Assembly (NCBI GenBank): GCA_003049465.1
Contig: PYSS01000003.1
Span: 558,001 to 622,000 of the forward strand
Reading direction: 5' to 3'
DNA from: Magnaporthiopsis rhizophila
Lineage: Eukaryota; Ascomycota; Sordariomycetes; Magnaporthales; Magnaporthaceae
DNA length: 64,000 nt
Every line of letters starts with the position of its first letter. Within the stretch, counting starts at the first letter, position 1. The notes under the pieces are model-generated. The model was not told where the DNA came from, ran no database searches, and saw only the letters and a list, made by a program, of their open reading frames with translations. Below, piece by piece: positions 1 to 13,074 of the stretch. The position numbers and the translations under genes are program-made.

Positions 1-2300
1 ATCTTCACACGACGTTGGTTCCGGATGAAGGGTTGATACACAAGCCGGCCAGATCTGTGTGGGTTTGTGGGCTAGGTGTATTGCGCGGCGATGGGCTGCT
101 GGAGATATGAACTCGATTTCAAATCAGTGTTATCCGGGTCCCCTGCTGTGCCACTTGGCATTCCATCATGACTATCTGGTGAGTACACGCCATGTTGATG
201 CTGAGAATGGCACTAGAATGACACATACACCGCCTCTTGTTGGGCACTACCTAGGATACGGACGAGCGCGACGCCCTACTCAAGACGCCCCATCATCGTC
301 CGTGGAAAGAAGCGTGATCGAAAGCTTGGTGTGGTCGGAAACGCCCAAGGAGCCGGCCCGGATAAACGATGGTGCAAAACAGTTGGTGAAATATGAGAAG
401 GACTCAAAAGGGCTAGAGGACCTAGACGTCTCCGATGTGTATGTAGAGGAGGGTAAGAAGTGCTTATTCGTACATGTCAGCGACGAAGTGGAACCCTTTG
501 GGGTGTTGCGATCGCCTTGCAGGGTTGGACTTAGATATACAACGCCGGCTGGCATCCAACGGCCATGCTCCCGATTCCCGAGGGCCTCCATCAGGCTCGT
601 CCCTGCTGCAGGATGCTCAGGTGTTGGGATCGATTCGATAGCCTGCAGTGGCTATAAAAAGGCTGGATCAAACAACAAAATCATGTTGACGATGTTGAAA
701 CGCGCCTCTATTCTCGTCATATGAGGGAGCGAACGTCAGCTGGATAAGACGTATCTTGTGATGAATGGAAGTGTGGGCATACTTGGGGTATCTAAAGTTT
801 GAGCTATAGTACGTGGCCGTGACAGACGTCGTGATCACCATGTCCGCCCATTCGGTCAATCCTGTGGACGAGCCTTGGGCGCACATCAAAAATATGTGGT
901 TATATACCACGCAGGCGAGAAAGCGAGGGAATCATGGGACATCAATAGAGCACCCACACTCGCCATGGATATTGCACGCATCGAGCACAAGGCGGTCCTG
1001 CTACACATTCGGCGACCCACGATATCACGCGGGCCTGATATCATCGAACAGGGAGTCGAAGCCTGGATATGAAGCAGCGGGTGCGTGCCGGATTGCGTAT
1101 TAGATCGTCTCCCAGAGTACGGATGCCGATTCGAGGACCAGACCGGGGGCAGACGGCCCGCGCACCTTGTGCCTGTGTCTGTTGCAGTGACCAAAAGATG
1201 GACCGAGGTTGTTTTTGAGGCCATCGTCGCGGTTGCGGGCACACGTGAGAGTCCGGAGACCCGAGTGCGTCAGAAGCATCATAATATCTCATTGCTACCT
1301 CGGCCTTGACACATCAGTCGCCATACCACCAAGGACTGGGATCCTGGGTTGCTTGGCTGCTGCCCCGTAATGCTGGAACCTGGATGTGCACGAGGTTAGA
1401 TGCTCTAGATGCTGGACAGATCAACGAGCGGCTCTCGCACGCAATGAGAACATGGGGTTAGTTGTACCCATGGATGCCTGTATATCCAAGGCCCACGAGA
1501 GGGAGCTCCACATCACGACAGGAGGGATGACGGAGACGAGAGTTCAGTGTAACGCCCAGGCAAAATCACGCATAGGCTGGCTACCCACTAGCACACGCGC
1601 GGCATCTGAACAGCCAGTCGGTATCGGACGGAATTTCGGGCAAGCCGATTACAGACGAGGCAGCCCGGTTCACGTGACAGACCAGAAGACGAAGACGAGG
1701 CCAAAGGAGAGGAGGAGCCATGACAGAGCCCGGGCAACCAACCGTCGCAATATCAAATCACATTCCATCGGGTGGAAGCGAAACGTCAAGGCACGGATGG
1801 CTGGCTTGCCCGAGCACCTCATCGCTACAGAACGCAATAATAGGATCTCCATATCCTGGTGGGGGGTGGTGGAATCCAGAGCAGACAAGAGAGACGGTCG
1901 GTCATGCCCGTTGACACATGTGGGCGCTCGCTCTGGTCAACAGACGGCCAGCCATCCAGTGCGCTGCCGCTGCAAGTCACCACCTGCGCGATCGTCGTGT
2001 GGAATCTCTCCGAGGTGGACGTGACAGGGGCGCAGAAGATGGTTGGGCATCACCAGCGCCCCGTGCTTTTGATGATATTGATTTGCCCTTTTAGATTCCC
2101 GTCCCGACATCCCAGAGGCTGGGAAGGCGCCACAGTGGGTGACAATCAACTGGAGAATACGACGGGGAGTGGTGCGGAGCGCAAGCAAACAAGGGGAAAG
2201 AGCACTGGGCTCCGTCTGGTCGCAATCCACCGACGCGAAAGTAAGAGGGCGGTTTCAGGGATTCGGCGATGACCGCCGCCGGGGGGAGAATGAAATTGTT
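1..2300. other. Gene-free left edge, possibly degenerate
   Basis: No reading frame here has the codon pattern, splice signals or motifs of a recognisable protein. The longest open frame (59-724, +) has no recognisable domain and is overlapped by open frames on the other strand. This stretch differs from what follows because it has almost no A/T homopolymers longer than six, while such runs become frequent after about 2,360. It could be old degenerate DNA or simply intergenic sequence. Confidence 0.4.
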
Positions 2301-5300
2301 CACTTTGGGCAAACGGCAGGGTGCGCACGGGGACGGGTTACCAGCGAGACGGAACAGACTTTTTTTTTTATGGCTTTCTCGGCATTGCACCTTTGCAAGA
2401 GGAGAAGAAGAAAAGAAACCTGACGGTGACACCAAAAAGGCCCGACCTCGGCCGTCGGACGGCAGTGTGCCTCCATGATGCCGAATGGCTATACGCATAC
2501 GGAGAACAACCCTATCAAACGCGACGATGGGGGAGGAGCACACCCGAACAGACGGGAACGACACAGCTGAGATGGGAAGCAGACTAGGATCCAATATCAC
2601 AGCGGGAATCGGCATCACATCCGGCAGGGGATGTCCATTGAGGGGGACGAGATCAGCCACTTCCATCGCGCAGAGATCATCACCTCGCGGAGAGGTTCCG
2701 GGACACACCAACCAACTCAACCTGCATTGAATACAGGGGGTCGTGGGCGCCACACCAAAAACGCCGGCTGAGGGCGGCTGACAGGTGAGGAGAACGGGCC
2801 AACGCCCCCCTGTGGCTGCCTCGACCACCTGTTCGGACGCAGACTTTGCCTCACTCTTTCCGTCCCCCTGTGTGCCGGCGTACTGGCTTGCTTTGAGCTA
2901 AGAGAGACGGAAGAGATTAGACCTGTGTGATTGGGGGTTTTTGGCACGCCGCCGTCGGTTCCGGCCCGTTGGGTACGGTTTCGCTCCTCCCTGATGAACA
3001 GGGTGAAGCGAGATAAGCGTGTGCGTGTGTGTGTGTGGCAGCCGCGTATGTGTGGGAAAAAAAAAAATCTGCCCTGGCTTGCCGCTTGCTGGGGCAGCAA
3101 GTGTGGCAGCAGCTCCCAGGTTTCCGGGTGCGCCCAGGCACGCAGGGACAAGGGCGGGATACGCAAGCCTGATTTGGGTAAGGTAGCCAAGCCGTGCAAG
3201 GGGACACACCTGGACTCTTGCTTCCCAAGGGGGCAACCCAGCCGTTGCCAGCCCTTATTTCCTTGCCCGCCGCCTTATTTTGACAGGGATGGCAGAAAAA
3301 AAAAAAAAGAACAAAATAAAGAAACCGGCAGGGGTCGGGAAGGCGGATGCTCTCGTCCGGATTTTACAGCCGCCCGAGCCGCTATGAGGGCTGTGGTTGA
3401 TTAGCCAAGGCCCCCCACCGCTCCAAGCAGGCTCAAGTCGAGACCGGGCCAGGCACACAGGCTAGCTGAGTGTCAAAGGATCTCGTCTTGGGAATGGCGA
3501 TCCGGCAGTTAGCAAACTTGGGATCGCTTCGACGGGGAGACAGAATAGACTTGATGCGATGCAGTTTGTTCTATATAGGCTTAAAGTGACGATCATGGTC
3601 GTTGCGGCAAAAAAGCAAGACGATAAAAATAAATCGAGAGAGAGAGGACGAAGAAACAGACGATTACTTTATCAAGATAAAAGCAAACAAACTTCACAGC
3701 GCATTGTCGTGACGTGTTTGAGCCAAGGGAGAAACACCATCATTGACACTCTGGTGTTTATCAATCTGACTTGTTTCTAAATCTAGGTACTTTCATCTGA
3801 ATTCATCTTTCTGCTTTCCCTTGCTAAATCAATCTCAAATCGCCGTGATCTATTTTTCCGACGCAAAATACGTGCTCCCTTCGAGATGGCACTTCATCAC
3901 CGCGGTCCTGGACCAACACTCCCAATACGATACCAATATCCAGGAAGAAACGAACGACCACTTTTTCCTTGTGGAGTGCAGTGCAAGCGAGCAAGTCCAG
4001 GGGAGAGCGTCGATCCTAAAACAAGGGCTTTCCTTTGGGACTCCGAAGGGAGGCGGAATTCGCGGGAGAGAGAGACCAGAGAAATGGCAGTGCGAGGCTG
4101 GAAGCAAAACCTTCGGAAACCCCACGACTCGACCAGGCCTAGATTCATGGGCCTTGGACCAGGGGGGGAGGGTGTGTGTTGCTGCCAGCCCGGACTGGGG
4201 ATGGACAGGGGACAGGCAGGCTACGCGGAGAGGGTTCCGGCGGGCGACTTTGACAGCTCTCTCTTCCCCACTTCCACCTCTTCACCGAAAGCAGGACCCG
4301 AGACGCGGGTGGAGCATCGTGGAGATTCGTTCAATGTCGGCGGTGGGGAATTCTTACACTGCTGGGTCTGGACCCAACCCTTTGACAAAAAGCTCTGACT
4401 CGTCATCCCCGTCGAGGAAGGAAGTCCGGTAATGTTCTCGAACAAAATATACCTGGTATACCTGGGACTAGGGGCTGAATCAAGAAAGCCCAGATTGCTA
4501 CGGCATGAAATGAGGGAGGGGGGTGCGTGCTACCCGCGACAAGCTCCCGTTGCCCGCCCGGCGAGTCACGATAGCCTCGTTTGCCGTTTCCATCTTGGTG
4601 GCAGGCACGTGGAAATCCGAGCACCCAGAGCGCAAGCTTTACGCATACCAGCGACCATCCCCCAGTGGGACCCTTATTCAGGGTCCTGCCATCCAGGCGT
4701 GCAAGTGTGTCAAGGGGCGGGAGACATGGCGCTGCTTGCTTCGCGTTTTGGGCCGTGAGGCCTTCGGCACCAAGGGTCCAGATGCCTTAGGTGTACCTTT
4801 AGGTCTCGGGAAGCTGAACCATTGAACTTTGATTCGGGCAATGTTTGCGTGCGACTCAACAAGGAGGGGTCTGGGCGCCACGACCGGCAGGCCACCGGCA
4901 GGTTGAGCACAAGTGAAGGAATCGTGGTGCCAGGAAAACGATTTGTCAAAGCAAGCTTGCTTTTTTCTTTTTCGTCGTGCGCAAAAATGGTGCCCAGCAG
5001 ATCACAAAAAGTTTTGTGATAGAAAAGCAATAAGCCACAAGATTGCGAACTCGGCCCAGCCGAGAGAAATGAGCCTGGGACGGAAGACAAACCCATGCTG
5101 CCCCGGACCGCTAGAGCCCAGATACGACGAGGATGGAGATCGCCAAGCAAATGGGCTGCGAAAAACACCTGGCTGAGAGGGGACGCCGATCACAAAAGCA
5201 AGGGCGAGAGCAAGAAAGAAGCAAAAGAAGAACACCAAATTCCCAAGAATTTGGGCAGACCGACAATCAGAGGGGCCGGTGGAGGTCGAGGAACGCTCCC

Positions 5301-8300
5301 CGATAGGCTGGGTGGAGGGGGATCCGGCCAAATTTCTCGGTCTCCAATAGGTGGCGGCCCAAACCACTACCGCACCCCACTGCCGGTTGACCACCCCGGC
5401 AACGAGAACCAAGCCGAAAATGGGATATGGCCGAAGGGTCGGGCGTCCAGAAGAAGGATGGTTTCCCTTCCCCCTGCGCACCGCGGACTGCACTCCGGCC
5501 ACCCGCCGCGCCGCGCGGGTGCTAGTAGGGGCCCTGAGTCTGAGTCTGGACCGCCCCAGAAGAAGAGAGGGAGGGCAGCAAGGTCTCGCGTAACAGGCCA
5601 AGAAAGAAGGGAGGGTGTTCTAGCGCTTGTTGGTGGCTGGTGTAGAGCTGAATCGACCTCCGTCTAGACTCGCGGGGAACGGTGATGAGATCCCTTATCT
5701 TGTTGTTAGTCATTAGTGCGGAAAGACGAAACAAAAGCAACAGACGGCGGCCCGGATTTTGGTGTTGCACTTTGGCTTTTTTTTTTTTTTTCATTTATTT
5801 TTGTGCAAGCGGCGGGGATGGCGCCGTCTGCACAAGACACTTTTCTGCTGTCCTTGGCCTCTCTTTAATTATCCTGTTTCTGGTGGATTGCAACATCGCG
5901 CTCCTGAAGGTGTGCCGTCCGCAGTCTGTACATATGTCAGAGCGTCCAAACCGTTTCAAATTCTCATTTCACCCGACTGAGACACGCGTTCCTGTTTGCC
6001 TGCCTGCCCGGTTGCCACTGCAACAGCAGCAACAACCATCAACGTTACGTTGCTGGGCCTGCTACCCCGTGTGCGGGGCAGAACCAGAGACACGCCCGAC
6101 GGCTTTTTTCGGTGACGGTTTGCTGGTACGCACGCGCGCGTAAAAACAGTTTTCGTGGAGACGAAACATTCGCTCTTGCCAAAGTGGTCCCCACTTTGGC
6201 CGGCCGGGAGCGTGCACGACTCGGGTTCGCAGCACAGCGCAGAAATTCCAGAAGCCCATCGGTGTGCGCCCTGACATAACAACCCCTCACCTTCTCGCGG
6301 CAGGGCTGCCGGGTGTTCTGGCCCAGCGCCGACATGACAGCCCAGGGTGGGATCAAGCCTAGAAGCCTAAACGTATTGATCGTTATCGCGGCCCTCATGC
6401 GGCATCCGCAATGGATGGCCAATAGGGCAGGAGTCAAAGCTGGCAAAAAGCCTAAATTCGAGAGAGGAAGCGGTCAAGGCTTTTGATTATCGCGTATTGC
6501 CTGCCTGCCGCTGGATGCGCAGAAACGTATTCCACCCCTACGCCCTGCGGCCGGAGTGGCTGCCGGCAGCACAAGCGACAGGCCGACAGGGAAGAGGGAG
6601 GGGTTGCGAAGCCCGACCGCCATTTTCTTTTTTTCCTTTTTCTGCTGGGCGTCGTGTGCTGCAGCAGCAAGCCTATTGGTGGGTTGCTTAGCGAGGCAAA
6701 CAGGTTTCGGGATGGGATACGATGCAGGTGGCCATTCACACACGAGAAGGAAAAAAAAAAAAAAAAAAAAAAAAACCAAAACAGGGAGGGACAAAAATGC
6801 GAGGTCCCGAGCAGCGGCCGCAGTCGGCGTGTTTGCTTCCGCATGGACCTTTTTGTTGTTGTTTTCGGGCTCCATGTTTCTGTCTGGCCGCCACCGGGGT
6901 TGGCAGCAGCAGCCCGTCCCATGTCAGGCTCCTGACGACGACGTCAACGACTTCTTGTTCCACGCCCTGCGGACGTAACCGCGACACGCAAATGGCAGAG
7001 AGGTGTGCACCGAGCGCCCAGTGATGTCGGAGATATTTTGGGCGTCTGACCCAGGTTCTCCGCGTGGCCGTCTAATATTGCTTGCGTGCGTGGATGCATT
7101 GATATCATCGCTCTCTCTGGGGTTCCATCTCCCGTTTGGGGTTGAAGGTGGTGTGTGCGTGTGTGCGTGCGTCCAGAAATACCACAGGGCTCCCTTCCGC
7201 TTTCAGAAGGTTTGGGCGGGCGGTCCGCAAACGGACGGGTAGGAGCTTACGTTGTGCGCGGGGTGGGATACGAAAAAAGATATCGGCATACGCACATCGC
7301 AGGGAGGTCGCACAAGCCGTCAGCACTCCCGCCAGTTTCCGCTTGCGGGTTGCGGACACTAGATGACGACGCGGCGGCGCACATTTACCCGCCCGCTGAA
7401 TTGCAGCGGCGTCGGCCGGCTCCAGGCATCGATTAACACATCGGTTTGGCCTCTGCTATTCGTGTGTTTTCGGCGGCCTGCGACCATCAGCTTACGCGAG
7501 CGATGAGCTCTCCTTTACAACGGCAGCGTTGCTTTCGCCCTCCTCAAACTGGACTTGACCGTCTTTGTCATAGGGGTCCCCCAGTTTCCCCCAGATCGAT
7601 CGCCGGGCTGGCGGTGGGATGGGACGGATTAGAAATGATGGAATGATTGATAGGCACTGCCGCCATTCCCCATGTTCCCCGAGTCTGACTCATCCATCTA
7701 CGGCGGGAGCGCACCCTATCGCCGCCTTTTCTGCTCTCAGGATGTGCGGAGCACCCCAGGAGGTGCCTGTGGGATGGAAACGCGCCCGCGACGCCTCCCC
7801 CTCTGCATTTTTCACATTTTGCCCTTTTCCAGTTACGCCCAGTGCCAGCCAGGCAGGGGTGAGGCGGGTAGGCAGCCAAATCGGTCATTTAGGGGGCGAC
7901 GGCGGTGATTCGCCGACGATGACTTTCTTTTTGCCCATACTTTTCCATGCATTGCTTAGAATTATTCTGAGTGGCGGCAATTTGTGTGTGTAAGATGGAA
8001 AGCAAGAGTTGGTTCTGCGGCGATATTCGCTGGCCCAGATTGTGACTTACAAAAAGTCGCGCCTCGGACAAATCTCGCGAGTCGCGTCGCTTGGTACGGG
8101 CGAACGGGAAAATCCTCTGCCTGCCTGTAGCCTCTTTGTCGGTGTGCACAGCACTGCCATGAATCAGCCTGTGCCGGCCATTTTGATTGCATCCCTCGGG
8201 CTTCGCACCGACCAGTGGGATTTGGTTGGCTGGATTCTTTGCATTATTCAGTCCCGGCCATCCAACCACGACGGATTATTGCTTTTCGCGACGCTGATTG

Positions 8301-9981
8301 TCTCTCGCTTGCCACCTTTTGTTTGCGGACGCACGCCTTCCAATCTCCTCATTTCCGCCCCTCCTCGTCGGGCGTGCCGTCGCACTACGGAACGCTGATA
8401 TCACACACTTGTTGGGCCTATCCCGTCTGAGAACCGGGGGGCGGCGGCGTGGTTCAGCATAACAGTCACAAAAGCAAACAAAAAAGAAAAGGCGGACGGA
8501 TGTGCCTCCTCTCATTGACCCCATCACACCTTAATGCCCACTCCCGCGCCGCCGGTTGGACGGCGCGGGGATAAATCCAAGTTGAGACGAGCCATTTCTC
8601 GCACCCCTCCCCAGCTGCTGCGGGCTGGTGCTGGCTGGTGCGGTGTGCTGTCGGGTGTGCTGTGCTGTGCTGGGGCTGGGCTCCGTTTGCGGGGAGGCAG
8701 GCCCGTTCAGGGCTGTCTACCAGGTAACGAACAGGCGGTGCTCCGGCGCCGGCGCTGGGCTCGAAGGGCTCGCCTCCTTCCTGGCGGATTTCTGGCCTGC
8801 TTGGCGAGGGCGTCCGGAAGAGGGCTGCTTTCTTCCCCAACCCCAGCTAGGGCAGCCACTGGCTGGGCTCCCTTTTCCCCACGCATTTTGAGCGAAAATG
8901 GACCAACGGGGGTCGGTCTGCCAGGGAGAGGGGTGTGTCTCCCTGGGCAGGCAAGGGAGGGAGGGGGCGTGTGTCTATGGGCGAGTGGGTGTGCCGCACC
9001 AACCAAAAAGGGCGACAGGGAGAGGCGGTCAGCACAAGCAACCGACCGACAGGGCCCAGGCTTCCAACAAAAGAAACGTGGGTGAGAAATCAAAGGACGG
9101 AAAAAGTAGCGGTGATTAGACTTTGTCACTTCTCGGCCCTTGCAACATGCCCTTGCGCCGGGGCAGAGGGGCGTGGGGGCCCGGCGACCCGTGTACTCCG
9201 TCCTGACCGAGTACAAGGGATGGATGGGCGAGCAGGGATGGTGATTTCCTTTCTTTTCGCCCTGGGCCTTTGCTTGCTTCGCTTGCCTGCTGCCTCCGTG
9301 CACCACACACGTTGGCGATGAGTTGACTCACGATTATAATACTGCCCGGGCCTCTCGTCTCGTCCTCCATCTGGGGCCTCCCCTTCCCCTTCCCCTTCTT
9401 CCTATCCATGATGCTAGCACCAAGGCCGACACAACTACCCAACCAAACAACTCATCGCCACGCCCTCTTTCACCGACCAGTGCCATAAAAATCCTGATTT
9501 GCCCTCTGTACCCCGGTGACGCATCCTATCTCGCATCACAAGAGCGTTTGCCTATCGCGCAGCCGCAAACCAGCAATCAATCCTCCTCCCCACCCACACC
9601 AGCACGCGCAGCAGCCGAGACCGCCTGGCTTCCCCTGTGTTGTCCTGCAGACCGCCTCGACTCTGTCCAGTGCGGCCCCATAAAAAACACAACTCCCCGT
9701 ACTCACTTGCATACGGGCCCGACCTGCACACACCTAATTGTCGCCAACACGAACAGGCCTCGCCACGTCATTAAGGTGCAGCCCTGAAGCCCGCACACGA
9801 GGCTCAGTCATAATACTCAAACTGAATAAAAGGGAACCGTTCCCCCTGCACCACGCTTGGCTTCACGATAGCGTTCAAGTCATCAAAGAGGTTTCACCAC
9901 AGCAAGCTTGTTGCTCTAGCAGCACATCGCATCACCACATAACACTTCACTCTTATACACAACCACACACAACACACAGCC
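2301..9981. other. Long gene-free region upstream of the 177-residue gene
   Basis: No gene is supported. The stretch is rich in homopolymer tracts (T run near 2,361, A runs near 3,058 and 3,297, T run near 5,779, A25 at 6,751-6,775) and in GT/CT-biased simple sequence, for example GCTG/GTGC-rich DNA around 8,615-8,690. Overlapping open frames on both strands have Lys-, Phe- or Ser-rich low-complexity translations that just reflect the tracts. It may hold long-range control sequence or an unspliced long leader for the gene at 9,982, but nothing in the sequence proves this. Confidence 0.5.
6751..6775. repeat. Poly-A tract (A25)
   Basis: An uninterrupted run of 25 A follows GAGAAGG. There is no target-site duplication or coding remnant beside it to suggest a retroelement tail, so it is best read as a simple homopolymer. 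Confidence 0.9.
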
Positions 9982-10515
9982 ATGTACTCCCCATACGGCT
10001 CTTACTCGTCTACCTCGGCGCCCATGGAGATCGGTGCCGGCAGCTACCTTTCGAGGCCTCAGCACCACTTCTCTGACGCCAGCTGCGCCTTCCCCTCGTG
10101 GCCGCGCAGGTCCTCGCTCTCCGAGTCTGAGCGCGGCGAGGAGCGTGCGACGTCTTTCCTCTCGGACGAGGATCTCTTCCCGACCACGCCCGATGTCTTC
10201 GACGACGACGCCCGCAGCGTCTCCAGCAGCGGCTCGTCCTCGGCCGGCTCTCCCATCCCCGGCCGCCTCCCGCAGCAGCACCAGCAGCAGCGCTACGACT
10301 ACTTCGACGCGCCCGCCGTCGAGGCCGACGAGGCCCGCCTCGAGGCCCGCAGGCAGCAGATGCGCGCCTACCAGCTTGAGGCTATGCGCCTGGCCGTCGA
10401 GGAGAGGGACAGGAGGCGCGCGGCCATGAAGCAGCGCCAGCGCCGCGGCTCTGGTGGCTCCAAGAAGAGCAGCAAGAACAAGGGCGGCGCAGCCATGGCC
10501 CCCATCGCCGAGTAA
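9982..10515 (+). CDS. Small protein of unknown function, Ser-rich with a basic C-terminus
   Basis: Single-exon frame of 177 codons. I do not recognise a function. The start is well placed: ATG follows a long CA-rich leader typical of fungal 5' UTRs. The protein opens with a Tyr/Ser-rich stretch (MYSPYGSYSSTSAP), then short linear motifs (SYLSRP about 21-26, SWPRRSSLSESE about 39-50, SDEDLFPTTPDVFDDDARS about 60-78), a Ser/Gly/Gln linker, a charged predicted helix from about 110 to 150 rich in Glu, Arg and Ala, and a Lys/Ser/Gly tail (about 155-170) resembling a nuclear targeting signal. Codon use is strongly GC3-biased, as in the real genes further right. It has no membrane segment or signal peptide. 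The motif content hints at a small phosphorylated regulatory protein, but that is inference. It is the only clear gene in the first 23.6 kb. Confidence 0.8.
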   Translation: MYSPYGSYSSTSAPMEIGAGSYLSRPQHHFSDASCAFPSWPRRSSLSESERGEERATSFLSDEDLFPTTPDVFDDDARSVSSSGSSSAGSPIPGRLPQQHQQQRYDYFDAPAVEADEARLEARRQQMRAYQLEAMRLAVEERDRRRAAMKQRQRRGSGGSKKSSKNKGGAAMAPIAE

Positions 10516-13074
10516 AGGGAACCAACAGCAACCTTGCGACAGCAACGTTGCAAGGAGATCAACCCACTTCACTCGGCCTGCCGCCGCCATCGCCAACACG
10601 GCCTTACCCGCCACTTCCTCTGCGCCGCGCGCTGTGGAGCAACCCACAACCACAACTTTCAATGTAAGCTGACTAACACCAATACGCAACCTGCCTTTTT
10701 GTGTCGCGTAGCATTTGCCTTCCTGGCTCGCACACAGCCTCGCTCGTTTCGGACATTGCTAACTCGGGTTTCCTCCAATCCAGTCTTAATAATCCACCAT
10801 CCTTTTTCCATGATACCCATTTTCGGCCCCGTCCTGTCATCCGGCGATGACACCCGATGACGGATTTTCATTGTTTCCTATTTTTAATCCATTTCTTCCT
10901 TCATCCTATCTCATCTTTATTCATCCACCCACAACCCGACGACCTTGGGGGCTTCCCGCCCGCTGGCGCACACATGATTGTGCCTCGGCCGGTCTCGGGC
11001 AGCCCCTCCACACGCTTGGCGCCCGAGACATTCCGCAACCCCCACAGGTGTTTGGATTGACCTCGGGCGCACGTGAGGCGTGTGAGCAACCATCAATCAA
11101 CAATTCGCCCTGCCTAATAATTCCCGAGGCATTTCTTTCAATCACTTTACACACCTACCCATCTCGGCATCGAGTCGTCTTCTGTGTCATGAGAGCCTGG
11201 CCGTTGCCTGCACGACATGTGTGCGCGCCCCGCGCCGGCCCCCTTCTGACGCCTTTTAGCCTACCAAACCCGAGGCGGCGGAGCATCACGAGACTCTTCC
11301 TCCACCACCACCACCACCACCTACATACACTCTACAACATACACGAAGCAATTTGGCGCCTAGCATCGGGCAACACACAATATCGGGCTGCAAAGCCCAA
11401 CCAACAACAGCATAAATCACGTGGTGGGCCAACTTTGTCGGGCTTCACCTACTTTCACATTCTTGGGGGCCGCGGCCTCATCGTGGGCCCGTGGCTTTGT
11501 GGTTTTTGGTGGTTGACTTGCTTCACCCCGCCGCCACGTCACACGTGCGCACACAACCACCCCGCCCCCCAGGTGTGCACTTTCCTTTCAACGAAGACTC
11601 ATCACCATCGTCTAAACATTTTTCCTTTTTACTGTTACTACACCTCATCTGTGGGGATACTGGGTATTTTCGGTCATGGGGTTCTGGAACAGGCACATAA
11701 AAGCAGCAGCATTTTGGCTTTCTTTCCTTATCTGATTATACCACTATTTCTTGGACTTGTATTGGCATCGGACGGCCGCCTACCCATCGACACCGTTTCA
11801 GCGAGTGTTGGGCAGAGTGGAATCCGCGGGAGCGCACATATTTTGGAACTTGATATTTTTTTTTGGGACACAGAGATCTTCACCTGGGCGTGTCATCTCA
11901 GCATTGTTTTTTCTCTTTTGGCAGGGCAGCAACCGCCCCAGAGCTTGGAAGCATTTTTGGCAACATCATTGGCAAGCGCATGATACCCCCCACCTATTAG
12001 GTAGTTCTTTAGCATAGCAGCGATTCTTTTCACACACAAACCTGACATTATTACCATCAATATTATTCATACAAACCAGAAACCCCATGGCCCTATCATC
12101 AAACATGCATGACTCTCTGCTTGCTGTGATCGCCTGTGATCTGCCGCGACATGCCCTGGTGCCCACCAGGATTGCCCTCACTTCCACATCTTTAAATAAA
12201 AATACAATAAAAAAAGACCCGACTCGTCGGCACACCGCCTGTGACAACACAACCTGGTCGGCAGAGACATCCACGCCGCACGGCATGACTGGGCAGGCAT
12301 CTCGGGTCTCGGGTATTGTTGCCTGAACACACACGGCAGGCAAGATGCTGGGGTGGGAACAAACCTCGGAGCCATGTCCACCGAGTTGTTCTCTCCATCT
12401 CCCTCTCCAAGCCCCTTCCTCGTCCCTCACTCCGCCCTCGTATTCCCAGGCCGCCCGTGTCTCGGGAGGGCAGCGCCACTCGGCCGTAACTACGCATCCC
12501 AAAGCGCCACACCCCCTCCCTTCCCTTCGGGTGTTCGAGACCCGAGTGGGGCTGGGGCGCCGGTCCCGGCCCGGAGATATGAATTCTCCCCGACCTGGCC
12601 GGGAAGCCGACTTCGGTAGGGTTACACCGCACACCACGACAGTGCGCTTCCTTTTCTCTTCCTCTGCAGATCTCTGCGTCATGCTACACTACAAGTTTGT
12701 CTCTACGCGTGCCGTCCTTGTCCGTGAGCGTCTGGGGAGAGGCGTCTGTCACGTCGGTCCGGCAGTTGCTCCGGGCCGAGGCATGCTCCGGATGACATCA
12801 CTTCCACATTTTCCCTTTCCGCTTCCTTTTGTTTCTCCAGCATGTCCGATGCATCCCCGACTTCGGACTTCTCCTTCCCATACCGCCGACGGGCCGAGAG
12901 GCTAAGCCGACGACCGATGAGAGGCTCTCGTCACGCCCAGCAGGCGGTGCTCTATACCGGACTGATCATGGGCCCTCGTATCAGCTCCATCCGTTCTTCG
13001 TTCTCCCCTACGATCTCCTCGGCGATCTGCCCGCGAGGCCCCTGTGAAGAGCTCCCGTCGGCGGCGATCCGCGG
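10516..13074. other. 3' flank and gene-poor DNA
   Basis: This starts with the 3' flank of the small gene and continues as CT-rich and CA-rich DNA without supported genes. A 378-codon open frame (10,847-11,983) exists, but its composition is that of pyrimidine-rich non-coding DNA and it has no domain. Other long frames at 11,966-12,682 (-) and 12,345-12,905 (+) overlap each other in opposite directions and look accidental. Confidence 0.5.

Noticed and set aside
2091..2828. 245-codon minus-strand frame
   Set aside because: Overlaps several plus-strand frames, has no motif and lies in gene-free DNA with homopolymers.
6751..6775. Poly-A tract as a retrotransposon tail
   Set aside because: No target-site duplication, reverse transcriptase or element remnant next to it. 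The same was judged for the T tracts at 17,913, 36,029 and 50,668.
9916..10689. 257-codon minus-strand frame
   Set aside because: Antisense shadow of the 177-residue gene; open only because of the GC3 bias of that gene.
10847..11983. 378-codon open frame on the plus strand
   Set aside because: Low-complexity His/Pro/Phe-rich translation from CT/CA-rich DNA, no domain, no codon bias like the real genes.
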